Part shown: piece by piece, positions 33,029 to 44,520 of the stretch | How positions within the stretch are numbered: the first letter of the stretch is position 1 | Layout of the letters: the number at the start of each line of letters is the position of its first letter | Assembly (NCBI GenBank): GCA_029891385.1 | Contig: CM057233.1 | Span: 13,767,460 to 13,831,459, forward strand | DNA length: 64,000 nt | DNA from: Erythroxylum novogranatense | Taxonomy: Eukaryota > Streptophyta > Magnoliopsida > Malpighiales > Erythroxylaceae | Direction of reading: 5' to 3' | Position numbers and translations under genes: made by a program | The notes under the pieces: model-generated | The model's input: only the letters and a program-made list of their open reading frames with translations | The model's database searches: none | What the model was told of the DNA's origin: nothing

Positions 33029-34501
33029 TGATTCGGACCTTGTTCGTATCCTTAGAGGTCAAATAAAAAATAATCCAAGAATTGCAATATCGGGTGCAAC
33101 CTCGAGCTATTTCACTTAATCAAAACCTAAAATGAATGGACCTAAGTTAACTTATATGTCATGCTATGCAAGCTAATTGGGAAAAGGGGGGGGGTTTATC
33201 ATTGAAAACACCAACCAAACTAAATTGAAATGTAAAAAGTTTGTAAAATGTATTTTTGGATTTTTGGGAATAGAAAATGGAAAGATTAAAACAAGTGATT
33301 AAAACGTGATAGAATCCTCTTGAAAATGAGCTTTGGCCATCCTAGTCTGAAATTGATTTTTCTATGGGAGTAGAGATCACTAAGCTTCAAAATGATAAGC
33401 CTTAAAGTACTCTTTAAGTTCAAGATCTTAATCAGTGGGACTCCATTTCTTAAGATCCTGTTAAGTGTGGCTTAGTGTGTGTAGTAGGATCACCCAATGC
33501 CATAGGTCCAAATGAAATCTTAATCAACTCAATATCAAACACAACCATGCAAGATAACAGAGAATCAATAAGATCACAAATGACATATATGAGACTTTAT
33601 ATATTCAAACTCAAAGTTCAACATCAACCAATCCAACTACACATAGTCCAACATTTGATTAAACCATGATCAAGTAGCTTAACTACAAGTTACAAATCCT
33701 AGACTTAGACATTCATAAATCATAGCTAAACTATGGATTAAGCTACTCCCATTTTAAGAACATTGAACTCCAGCCATCGCTACATCTTCAAGAGGAAGGA
33801 AATCGCCTAGCCATGCATTGCAACCAGAAGCCTCACAATCAGGAATGAACCCGTGCTACCTATAGTGGAAGTTGGCGGTGAAAAATGAAAGGAAAATGAG
33901 ACAGGTATTAGAGGTAATCGTTGGTGCCAAGGTAATGGAATGATGATGATAATAATGTGTCAGCTGTGTTGTTTTCTAACTTATCCCAAAATAAGTTTTC
34001 TTTCCGAAAACAGGTTATCAGATCGGGTTGCACAGTAAGTGAAATTTTCAGAAATGTTCGAGTTTGTGCTGATTCGAAGGTTCGCTGCAGCGAAACACTA
34101 ACTTCGTCATGACGATCTTTAATAGTTTCACCGCAGTGAAACACTAATTGTGTCGTGGTGATCTTTAATGGTTTTACCGCGGCGAAACACTGACTTCGTC
34201 GCGGCGAACTTTACCCGAAATGTCTTTGCTTGATCTTATGACTTCAATTTCTTTGTTCCACTTTTGGCTCTACTTCTTGAGTTTCCTGCAATGAAAAGTA
34301 GTAATTTGTAATATCAATTGTCCTATAAATCAAGTGAGTGAAATTATTAACTAATTATGATAATTTGATCCTCAAATTATATTAATTCAAAACAAACACT
34401 TTTAGTTTAAATTAAGCATAATATCTAACCAAAAGAGCCTAAAAGTATAACAAAAATCATGAAAATGTCACTAAATAATATAGAAAACTTGGGTTCAATC
34501 A
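33029..34501 (-). repeat. 5' LTR of Athila element C
   Basis: The LTR is 1,473 bases; in minus orientation it runs from TGATTGAACCCAAG (34501) to GGTCCGAATCA (33029), immediately before the PBS. The outer flank is CTTAG (34502-34506), and the matching TSD copy would be left of the window. It holds a palindrome cluster at 34078-34215. The remainder is AT-rich with no coding sequence. Confidence 0.85.
34078..34215. repeat. TTCGCCGCGGCGAA-type palindrome cluster in Athila LTR
   Basis: Successive inverted repeats TTCGCTGCAGCGAA, TTTCACCGCAGTGAAA, TTTTACCGCGGCGAAA and TTCGTCGCGGCGAA alternate with an ACTAAC/TGACTTCGTC unit and GATCTTTAATRGTTT, making about three 50-base units. Variants differ mostly at CpG sites. 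Confidence 0.85.
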
Positions 34502-35847
34502 CTTAGCACGAGGGTTAATCCAAGTAGTTCTTAGTCCTATGAGTGAGGTACAGGGAACATCTGTAGGGACCAAGGACAATAGATAGAAAAAGTACTTTTG
34601 GAATGTGTTTTAGTTACAAATGATTGCATATGTAATAAGAAAAGAAATTGTATGTTTTCTTTCGGATTACCATGTAAATGTAAAGATGTATTACTACTGT
34701 TAAATAATAATATTAAGCATTGGGAAGTTTTGTAATGTGTGTATGTATAACATTGAGTGGAATTGTATACCTTGAATGCATGTACAGGAATTTGGTTGCT
34801 ATGTGTGTGGATAGATGTAGTTTCCATACAGGTGGTGTTATAGCACCATAATAGGAAACTACATCAATGCTTCATATAGAAAGCTCTTATGTAGCATAAG
34901 TCAAAAAGTTGCAAGGAGATAGATGGTCCTGGTTAAAAATACCCTTCCTTGTGGCTTTTACACTTTATGGTTAGTAGTGACAAGAAAAATTCTCACTCTG
35001 GATAGGGTAAGTAAGTGCCTTACCATTTCAAAGTGGTGTTTTCTATTCAAATTAGATAATCTCTTGTTTAAATATGATTTTACTAATAAAGCTTGGATAG
35101 AGTTTAGGAAAATCACCTAGAGAATGGAATGACATCATAGATTTGAGCATCCATATAAAAAATAGAAGGAAGGGACAGATGGATTTATTGCACTACACAA
35201 TCATACTTGGTTTCTAGCATATGGTAGGAATGAAATTGGATAAAATTTATCAACTAAGCTTTATGCATTGAGATTTTCATCAAGGAACCCATTGGAAAGC
35301 TTAGACTTCATTTGTTAATATATATAGATAAGCGTCAATGTAGCCACAAATTAGCTCCATGTAGGTCACTTCACACTTTGGTTCTTGTTTTATTTGACGT
35401 TTTTTTTACATTTACTAAAACATCTTTATTGAACTGAAAGTTGTTACCTTATAATTTTGTTCGTTAATTCAGTGGCTTAATATATTAACATTTTCAAAAA
35501 AATATTTTTAATGAATAAAAGTTTGGTTTTTTTAGTGTTGACAATAATAGGGTAACAACACATTGAGAATTTATTTTAATTTTGTAAAGCGTCTTAAGCA
35601 TATATTCATGCATTTCATTCTTTAGATTTGATTTTTTTCCTATATCGCCATTTTGATTAGGATAATTATATTATTTAAATTAAGAAAATAATTTTATTTT
35701 TTATGAATATCTTTCTTTTGTAAGATATTTACTACCCATAATCAATTTATCAACCAAGTTCCATATATAATATTTAGGTGTAAATCGATAACTTACAAAA
35801 ATAAAATTTCAAATTTTCCTTTAAGCGATGATTGTTTTAGATATTTT
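34502..35847. other. Intergenic host DNA
   Basis: AT-rich sequence outside the Athila element. I see no gene, element end or array in it. Confidence 0.6.
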
Positions 35848-37386
35848 TGTTGGATTGTGCCCTACAACCAATCACTTTAATTGTAGTTTAGTGACAATTA
35901 TTAAAGGCATTCTTAGTCTATGTTTAGATATATATGATAAAGTTCGTGATATAATTATACATTGCAAATAGAATTATAATGAGATTCATATTACATTTAT
36001 GTATCATCCCTAAATTGTTCCTAGTCATTGTTCTATTAAGACTGGACATTAATAGAACAATGACTAGACTAGACATTAATAGAACGTAAAAAGACTAGCA
36101 CATGTTATGTTTTTCCTTATGAAGGAAGTGGTCAATCTCTTAGGATAAAGTATAGAGATACTTAAACAAACGTGTAAGTGCTTGTTACAGAACAGGTTTA
36201 CTGAATAGACCTGATATGAAAAATCTATTTGGAACATTACTTGTATGTATATGGATTTCTCATTGTGATGATTGTATAAGTGATCCTTTGACTTGAGGTC
36301 ACCAAAGTTATCTTTTATAGGGAATGCTATATTTTGATACTACTTATGGCCTATTTAATCATAGGGCAGTTAATCAGTAGTCATTAGATGCAGAATAAGT
36401 TATATAGAGGTAGTTGTATGATCAGATAAGATTTATCACTTTAAAATAATTAGGGAGAATGTTTCATTGTTCTTGATTAGTATTGATTCAAAAAATCCTT
36501 GGCTCAGGTAGAATGACGCTTTGTAAATAGTTTACAAATGTCATTAATTGAATTAATAGCTGATGAAGAACTAATATGGTTGAACTCAAATAGAGTAGAC
36601 ATTAATTTCATGCTCTATGTCTTATCATAATATTGTATGATAAAAGAATTGAATTATACAGGAAAATCATTTACGAAAAGGTTAGTTAAAACTACTTTGA
36701 CATTCCTAAATATTTAGATGGTCATGATGCGTTGTTAGAAGCCAATCTTGATCTATGATTATAGATTATTTAATTAGAAAATTAAAGATAAATTAAAAGA
36801 GTTTTAATTTTTCTAATTCTAATTATGAATTAAAGTTACAATTTATAATTATTACCAATATATTTGAGAACCTAATGGGTTTCACATAAAGAATAGGTTG
36901 AAGAAAATAGAGTTATTTTAATCAAGTTAGACTTGATTGTAAAATTTGAGAAACCTTATGATTGAATATGAAATATTTAATAAATAAGGATTAATATGAG
37001 ATATTAAATCTAATTTGCACGTAACTGATATTTAATTAGAATTATTTGTAATTATAATCAAAGTTTAATTGAAATTAAATTCTAATTTTAATTAAATTAC
37101 TAAAACGTCCAAAATCTATTATAAATAAAATTAAGCTCTAATAGAGTTAACACTTCTTGTTTATGGTGATTGAGACGAATCGGTTTCAGAAATGGTTCAA
37201 GGGATACCACAAGATAAAGATCAAGCTTCGAAATAAGTTATGAATTAAGTTTCCACTTTATTATTCTTTGTGTTAATTATTTTATAGAATTAAAGAGATT
37301 TTGATTTTTGGGAAATCAAAGGTTACAAATAAGTTTTGTGATTATTCTGCTATAGTCGGGATCGGATCCTGCCCAGTTTCCCAACA
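35848..37386 (+). mobile_element. Solo LTR M, copia-like
   Basis: The insert is 1,539 bases, from TGTTGGATTGTGCCCTACAA to CAGTTTCCCAACA, ends typical of plant copia LTRs that are normally followed by a Met-tRNA PBS. No PBS follows here, so it is solo. The flanks are ATTTT (35843-35847) and CTTTT (37387-37391), a TSD with one mismatch. A TATAAATA box at about 37120-37127 supports plus orientation. Confidence 0.75.
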
Positions 37387-38252
37387 CTTTTAACCCATCT
37401 TCTTTCACAAATATTTAATTTAAATCTTCAAGCTTGAGATAAGCTCTAATTAGATACGAAAAGGATTTTTACAATAGTTTTATAATAGTTAATGACTTTC
37501 CTAATTATAAATTACTTTTTGAACCCAATTCATCTTTTAAACTCCTTTCGTTTCAATATATCACTTTCATTGTTTATTTGTCAACATTTTTTCCCATTGT
37601 GACGTGCGATAAACCATAAGTAGTGCAAAATTTCATAAGGACACATTCCATACTTAAAACTTTAAATCTTCAAATCATCTAATTATATATGGACATATGA
37701 ATATCATTATTAAATTAAATTTAAATTGCAACTCATTTGGAAGGAAAACAAAATGAAAACGAAAATGAAAATATCTCTAATATATTATATTGCGATTATA
37801 TATGTAAATTGTAATCTAATAGAGGTTGTAAAGTATGTGGGGAGGTTGAGTCAGCATCGCTTTGGATTTCACATTTGTCTTGGAAATTAAAATTAACGAT
37901 ATTACTCATTTCAACGCAATGTCTTGGAAATTAAATTATTATGTTTGCATGATAAGGCTTCGTTTATTCTTTACAAACGTTACGGTTATGAAGCAGTAGC
38001 CAGAAAAGCTCAAGCATCACACAAGAACACTAACATGGAATTAATACATAGCTGTTTATTATGGGTAGAGAAGCTGCATATATATGGAGTTATAGACCCA
38101 CAGGTATGCGACTATCTTTCTGTAATATTATTTATGAAACTGATCATCTGAGAATGCAAATATCATATATACTTTAGAAAGAGAGAGAAGTGCACAGCTT
38201 ATATATATATATTGTCGGCTTGTAGTTAATTGAGAAGAATATAATTGCTTGG
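37387..38252. other. Intergenic DNA, 3' side of the PSY-type gene
   Basis: AT-rich, with no recognisable coding region. It presumably includes the 3' UTR and polyadenylation region of the minus-strand gene that ends at 38253. Confidence 0.5.
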
Positions 38253-38837
38253 TCAAGGATGACCAGGTCTCTTCCTAGGATCATGTTTGGGGTTAGGTCC
38301 GGTATCATCATAGTCCTGCATATTCAGCAAAAGCTTCCTCGTATTAATTACTCGGACGCCACCCTTCAAAAAGATATATATAATAGTTGTTAGTAACAAA
38401 ATATATCTATGTATATAATATACGTACAAAATAAAAATAAGCTAACATATATTGAAATACAAGCCTTCCTTATGGTTCAACTAAAAATTTTAAAACGTCT
38501 TGATCTACGTTTTGCTATATTTAAGAGTAATGATGTGGTTAAATACCTTGTAAAAAGAGAAATGTGCAATTGTGCCTTCTTTGAAGCCTTCAGCCATTTC
38601 TGCCATGCCTACAACAGAAAATATATGAATAGATGGATCGCACAATAAAAAAAAATGCTTAAGGGTAGTATGTAATAATAAGATAGCATACGTACACAGA
38701 GATATATGAATATAAATATATATATATAGTCACACACACACATATATTTATTTATACAAGTACTGACCTGAAGATAATGGAATGAGAAGTAACATGGACA
38801 AGAGCGTGAATGTTTTGATCCTGCGATCAATAGCCAT
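38253..38837 (-). CDS. PSY-like: PSY-type sulfated peptide hormone precursor (3 exons)
   Basis: The coding exons are 38837-38768, 38608-38547 and 38363-38253, giving 80 residues. All four splice sites are canonical: donors CAG|GTCAGT and AAG|GTATTT, acceptors TTGTAG|GC and TTGAAG|GG. The phases match and the frame is open throughout. Residues 1-24 form a signal peptide (basic start, then FTLLSMLLLIPLSSG). The C-terminus carries DYDDTGPNPKHDPRKRPGHP. It has the DY start (tyrosine sulfation) and the NPKHDP box of the PSY family, compared with DYGDPSANPKHDP in Arabidopsis PSY1. Known PSY peptides are secreted, processed and sulfated, and act through leucine-rich-repeat receptor kinases in growth and stress control. 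The start is the only ATG before the signal peptide that keeps a short leader. The name is unrelated to phytoene synthase. Expression is not shown by the sequence. Confidence 0.85.
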
Positions 38838-39000
38838 AGCTACTTGTTGAAAATCTCTCAAAAAGTTTGTAAATAGGGATTTACGGTGGTAAGGGCTCTT
38901 GCAGGTAGAATGAGAGAAGAGAGTGGGGAAGGGAAGGTCTGGTTTTATTGTTAGTGGCAACAGAATAAGTTGGCAACGAGAGCTATCGTGTCATGTATGG
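38838..39000 (-). promoter_or_regulatory. Probable 5' UTR and core promoter of the PSY-type gene
   Basis: On the minus strand an AATAAAA TATA-like word (about 38946-38940) is followed by a pyrimidine patch (CCTTCCCTTCCCCACTCTC, about 38938-38918), a layout common in plant core promoters. The ATG lies about 85 bases further on. Confidence 0.35.
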
Positions 39001-40270
39001 TGCACCCACCCAATAGCTTGCAGGATGATGATGAAATGCATTACCCTTTAGTCCACAAATCCCAAAGTCAACTATCTCCTATTTCTATGCTGAAAATAAA
39101 AAAGAAGGAAGCAAAATAGGTTAGTGTCTAAATGCATGTACACAAAAGAGAACAGTGTTCTGTGCTTTGCATGGCTGTCAATTCGTAAGACATTTTCAAG
39201 GTTAGCGTTTTGGGTGTCTTTCTTTAACAAGTCAATTTACTTCTCTTTGCATCCGACAAATACTGTACATGCATCATCCTACATACATAGAATATCATGC
39301 AGTGCCTTGTTAAACGAAGTACGCAAATGATTTAAAGAGTTAGCTGACTTATTCAGCGTGCATTGATTCATTTAATTTAGAAAAAGGCATTTAACTGGCC
39401 ACTTTGTATCTGTTAAATACATACATATACATAGATATTGTGTGTATGTGTGTGAGAGGGAGAGTAAGCAATGATTCTCAATGTCTAGTGTCGTCGAGTT
39501 GATATGAGAGAAGTAATGATTTTGCTGGTTCTACATCAAACAGTTTGTCTAACTTGTCTCTCGTTCTCATACTGTGAAATGATTAATGCTTTTAAATGAT
39601 AACTTCACTGCCTACATCCCTAGCTAATTACTACTTGGCCAGTGGCACGAGTCCAAAACACATCACATGATCAGATGCGAATAATATAATTGGTTTTAAT
39701 AATCTTGATGCTGGGTACTTAACACTTCTACGAATAATGGAGAGCATGTTTCAGTTTAAAGTTGGTGAACATTAAACTCTTCTAGCACTGGGAAGGATGA
39801 GGGGTAGATTCCATTAACATGCATTTTGCCGACATGAATAAGTAAGATATATATATAATTGAGTGCAGGGTATGTAAGACATGTTGCGAGCAACATTTAA
39901 CCTCTTTTATACTCCATTCCTTGTGTTGCCGATTGTAGTGAACTGTAGTGGCAAATATCTAGAGTAATGCCCTTCAATTGTCCATCTAATAAATGGGAAG
40001 CCGTGCAACACATATAGTGGAGCATTAACAGCTAGCTTGATCTGCTCCTCCTACAAGAAGGAATTTGGAAAAGTTGATGTATCAAATTTGAGAAAGTGAT
40101 GACAATGTTTCTCCTATATGGATACTGCTGGATATGGAGCTTACTTTTTCATTGAATTGCCATTGAGATTGCCAGCCATCTTGTGCTCTATCCATTATTT
40201 TAGAGTGGGTGCCTATGCTATCGATTCCAGACATCTCCTTGGATTTTTTTTCGTACATCGCTTTTGATCC
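39001..40270. other. Intergenic host DNA
   Basis: AT-rich, with a short TGTGTATGTGTGTGAGAGGGAGAG low-complexity run near 39438-39462. No gene or element recognised. Confidence 0.55.
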
Positions 40271-40274
40271 TCAT

Positions 40275-40663
40275 AGTTTGCGTTTCATGTCTTTGAAAGT
40301 TATTTAGATGCAGCAAAACATGGCAAGTGGGCTACAACTAAAATCAAACAGTGGATAAAAAGCAACTCTGAGGAGGACTTATTTCTTAGTGAGCAATTAG
40401 TGGCAGCACTAGCAAAGGAAAGGAGGCATCACAAACAATTTGAATTGCCAACACTAGTATATTATTGTAGTAGTCAATTAAGACCAAAAGTTTATTTAAA
40501 GATCTTGACATTCCATATGTTGGTAATGATGGTGTTTACAAGGTTGGTAATTGACCATATAAACTTGCTCAAACAAGTATACTTCAAAAAACATGGTTCT
40601 ACCTTTGTTTATTTTAGTGCACCTAGAAACAAGGGATACGATAAGTTGTCATTTTTCATGTGA
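40275..40663 (+). pseudogene. Unrecognised coding-like frame followed by an A tract
   Basis: A plus frame is open for about 129 codons after a TAG near 40272, with protein-like composition (LDAAKHGKWATTKIKQWIKS, SEQLVAALAKERRHHKQFEL). Near 40500 a shift to another frame gives DLDIPYVGNDGVYKVG, which also looks coding. A run of 13 A follows at 40712-40724. This could be a processed pseudogene or a gene fragment. I do not recognise the family, and there is no convincing ATG or splice structure. Confidence 0.3.
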
Positions 40664-40724
40664 GACTCGTCCACTTTATAAGAACCAAAGTACAGGCAAA
40701 TATAACAATCCAAAAAAAAAAAAA

Positions 40725-42090
40725 GTACAAGCAAATAAACTCAAAAGTACATCCACTATATAATATGGTACTGCATAAAATAAGAAATTTCCAAAAAATT
40801 TAGGATCCTTCTTCTATATCTATCCTCGTAACCAGAAAGCATTCATTTACATTTCTTAACATGACCGTACATCTCACAGTGATGTAAATAAACCTTTCTT
40901 ATATTTTATCTGAAACTTATGGTCAAATTATTGAAAAATAACTTTTTTGATATTTTAATAGTATTTTAAACTTCAAATAGAACGTAAATCAGTTATGCTA
41001 ACTGATAATTTACCAAGATGAGCGAAAATTCTTCTTTCTCTTGTATTTTTCAGGCAATTTTCAATTGTTTTACCATAGTATTGCTTCTTTTCCTTACTGC
41101 TTTCCTTTTATTCTCCATTCCTAAGCTCGAATATTCTTTTTTTCTTTGGTTTATGTTTCTTAGTCTTATCTTTGAAGTTTTATCTTGTCCTACCTCCCTC
41201 ATAGTTTTTTCAATGTTACATTCACCCTTTTTGTTCCAATTCTTTTTTTTAAGAAATTGAATAAAGTTTCCGTTAACTATAGTGAAGCTATCTCAACATC
41301 ACATGAGTTCACAAAATAGTACAAATTATTAATCTAATAGACTAGATTAAAAGTTACATATCCCAGCTATTCCTAATGACTATAGATAGTGTCTGCTAAA
41401 CAAAATGTGAAATCATAGTGGCTCTGCTCGAATTGATGATATCATCAACTAGTTGATGCTTGTTTACTTCTTTACCCTTGTAGATCTTGATAATTTCATT
41501 AGGTTTTTTCTACATTCTTGACCCTTTCTTTGTATTTGGGGTTCTTTATAATTGCTTTCAAATTTAGGGCTACATTATTCATTTAATTTTTTTGTCACTT
41601 TTTTCTCACCAATTTCTTTTCATTATTTTTTAGCATTGTTTTTAAAATTCAAGATCAATTATGTAAGTTTTTCTTTTTCTAGCATTATATCTTCTCTCTT
41701 AGAGTTAGACTATTCCATTTCGCTTAATCCAAATAACTTTCTTCCTCTTACACCAGGTTCACCTTCCTCTCTCATCTCCTATAATCTAGCACTTTATAAG
41801 ATCATTAATTCCACAACACTGTCTTCTTGTCCTTTCTACTCTTGCCTACCTCCACATTTCACTTGTAACCTAAACTTCTTTATTCTATATAATAGCCCTC
41901 AAGACCCTTCTCAAGCTTCCGAATCACCTTCTACATTTGTTAAGACTCTTTCACATTCTCCCCTAGCTAATACCTCTACCCTTACCCTAATATGTTAGCT
42001 CTTTTTTGGGGCTTAGCTCTAAACTTGGATGGAAATAAGTTGTTGGTGAATCCTCTCAGATGAAGCTCTACTACTATCTTCCAACTAATC
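40725..42090. other. Intergenic DNA
   Basis: AT-rich, with long pyrimidine-rich stretches (41020-41260 and 41552-41998) that create chance open frames rich in F, L and S. No domain is recognised. It may be a decayed 5' part of the LINE remnant that follows. Confidence 0.45.
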
Positions 42091-42099
42091 TTGTGAAAT

Positions 42100-42640
42100 G
42101 ATTTATAGTTACCCACCCTTAGAAGTTCTTAAAGAGTGTGCTGCTAGTAAATGGTCTTTAACTCTTGTTAGATTTTTTTATAGGAAACCATCCTGCCTTT
42201 TCTTTAATCAATTCTTACATATTTTATAATTGGAAAGGAATCATGGTAGAGGAGGTACTCTTTAATGAAGATAAATTGTTCCTTTTTTTATTTTACCTTT
42301 TATTTAGTTACTAATGCTTAGAAGATTATTAATGATGGCCCATGGAACTTTAACAATATGCCTATTTCTCTCCAACTATGTTAACTAGGTTTGCACTTAG
42401 AGATTGTTAAGCAGAGATAGGACACTTTATGAATTAATATTTTCCTTAATGTTAGTCTACTAAGTGTATATGCCCTATAACAAGCTTAAAAGGAAGATCA
42501 ATTTGTATGGATAAGGATAATGCTTTTTTGAAAATGATAGGTTATGATAGACTTTATGTTATTATTGACTTGAAATAAATTTTGCATAAAGTATTCCTTT
42601 TATTGAGGCTTGTTGATAATGACTTATTCTCAAAAACTTA
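42100..42640 (+). pseudogene. Degenerate LINE ORF1 fragment (DUF4283-like)
   Basis: Across two frames the translation reads SKWSLTLV, then FFIGNHPAFSLINSYIFYNW, VEEVLFNEDKLFLFLF and IINDGPWNFNN, matching the spacing and key residues of the DUF4283 region of plant L1-type ORF1 proteins. Downstream (about 42480-42560) a GRSICMDKDNA-like piece matches the next conserved block. It has frameshifts and stops throughout. No LINE reverse transcriptase was found in the following sequence. Confidence 0.5.
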
Positions 42641-43740
42641 TATTAAAGTCCTAGACTTAATAAAGATATTATTTAGCTTAGTGATGTAAATAAGGGAATC
42701 TTATATATATGATTTTACAAATATATGATTTTATGATACTAATGATGTTGTAGCTAGATATGGTGCATGGAACAATTGTTGAGACTAAGAATGACCAGAG
42801 TAAATAGACTTCTTCAATTATGAAGTTTAGTAGTTGAAGGAGAATGGGGATAGATTTTGGAATGTGTCTTATATGAATAACATTCATGATCCTGTAATGT
42901 ATGCCCTTAACAAACTTATCATAAGAACTATTGCTATATAGGACCAATTCTCTCTAAACTCTACTAAAGATCATGAAGCTCTCAATATAAAAGACGATAG
43001 GAATTTGGTTGGCAAAGATAAGAGGGCAATTCTTTTGAAGTAGAAGAACTCAAAATGAATAATAGGAGAAGATCTAGAAAATAAGAGTAAATCTAAAGGC
43101 CCAAGGAACTAAATACTTTTTAAGTTTCCTTCCTCTTAAGATGTTAGGATAATTAATTTCTTTAAAAATAACAGGTAACGGAGGATTATCTTTTTGAAGT
43201 AACTCCTTTGTTAATAGGCCTTTTGGAAACCAAGCTTAAGGTTAACAAATGAAAAAGTTATAGTTTACGGAGAATCATTAAAACCATTTAACTAACTATC
43301 AAATTCATTATAATGCATAGTTATTTCCTTTCACTTGAACAAAATTGAAGTTTATATAGTGACTAATTCATTCACCTTTTAATTACATTTACTTATGAAA
43401 GGATAAAATCAATTGTCTTTTTTTTTATAGTCTAATCATGATTTCCAAGTAAATGTCATATAAGAAAGACTTAAGGGTATCAATTCATCTATCGACTGTT
43501 CTTAATTAATTTTAAGGAATTAAAACAATAAACTTCAATAGTCTAAAGCTTAAGATAATATTTATTTGAGGAACTTCAATGAATAATTCCGGAAAACTTA
43601 TTTACTTGCATCAATAAACAAATTAGTAATTGACACATTAGGAAGAAACTCAATAGGGTCTTAGTCAATGATGATTATTGACTAATTTCCCAAAGAGCAA
43701 GGATATTTTTAGTAGCCTTTTATTCTTGGACCATTAACCT
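42641..43740. other. Intergenic DNA
   Basis: AT-rich, many stops in all frames. It may be further LINE decay, but nothing can be assigned. Confidence 0.45.
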
Positions 43741-44520
43741 ATCATCATTGATATGTGCTTAACTGTTGATACATTTTACCCTTTACACTTAGTGATTAAT
43801 TATATGAAAATGTTTAAGATACTCATGTTAGTTCTCATATGGTTTTCGATATAATTTGAATGCGAAGGAACTAAAGTGAGTCGAAAGCACTATATTTGAG
43901 TCGTATTCTTGAGAATCTCACTTACTTATCTTTATGGAGCAAGGACAAGAAGGATTAGAGTAAGAGAAGACAAGAAAATACATAAAATGAAGAGCATAAA
44001 GAGTGTTGAACGAGCTCACGACAATGCATGATTTGTCATGGTCATGAGACATCACAGTGACTTCATCATGTATGCCCATGAGAAATGTCCAATTGTCCCA
44101 AAAACCCTACTTTTTGGTATGAAAACAATGTTTAAGGATAGAAACTATATGAAATGTTTATGCTTTCTTTTGGAAAAAATCATAGGAGCTCTCAAGAGAC
44201 AAAAATGAAGAGGGCAATGAAGCTCTCACATATGGAGAGACTTATAGAGGGCTAGACATCCTAACACTAGCTATAAGGTTACATCGATGCCAATGAACCT
44301 AGCCAAGCATAGTCTTCATTATTTTTATTGTTCATACTCGCTTAGGAATTGATTATGTTATCTTGTATTTAGTGAATTTAGTATTGTGTAAGAATGATTG
44401 AATGCTCTATTTGATTTTTTTTATGTATGAACCTATTGCTAGAATCCTATACAATACGTAATTGTTGATTTTCCAATTCATTTGCGAAAACTAATGGTTA
44501 TGAATCATTAGGGATAACAC
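43741..44520 (+). repeat. Decayed LTR-like sequence
   Basis: The layout resembles the LTR of the next element: a run of decayed palindromic words (44020-44090: GTCATGGTCATGAGACATCAC and related), then CTCTCAAGAGAC with purine-rich leader sequence at 44190-44260. No clear ends or TSD are seen, so this is a suspicion only. Confidence 0.3.

Noticed and set aside
35848..37386. Integrated plant virus sequence
   Set aside because: No movement, coat or replicase motif here or elsewhere in the window. The ends and TATA box fit a copia solo LTR.
41552..41998. 148-codon plus frame
   Set aside because: Low-complexity pyrimidine-rich sequence, no recognisable domain and a biased composition. It may be decayed LINE 5' sequence but cannot be supported as a gene.
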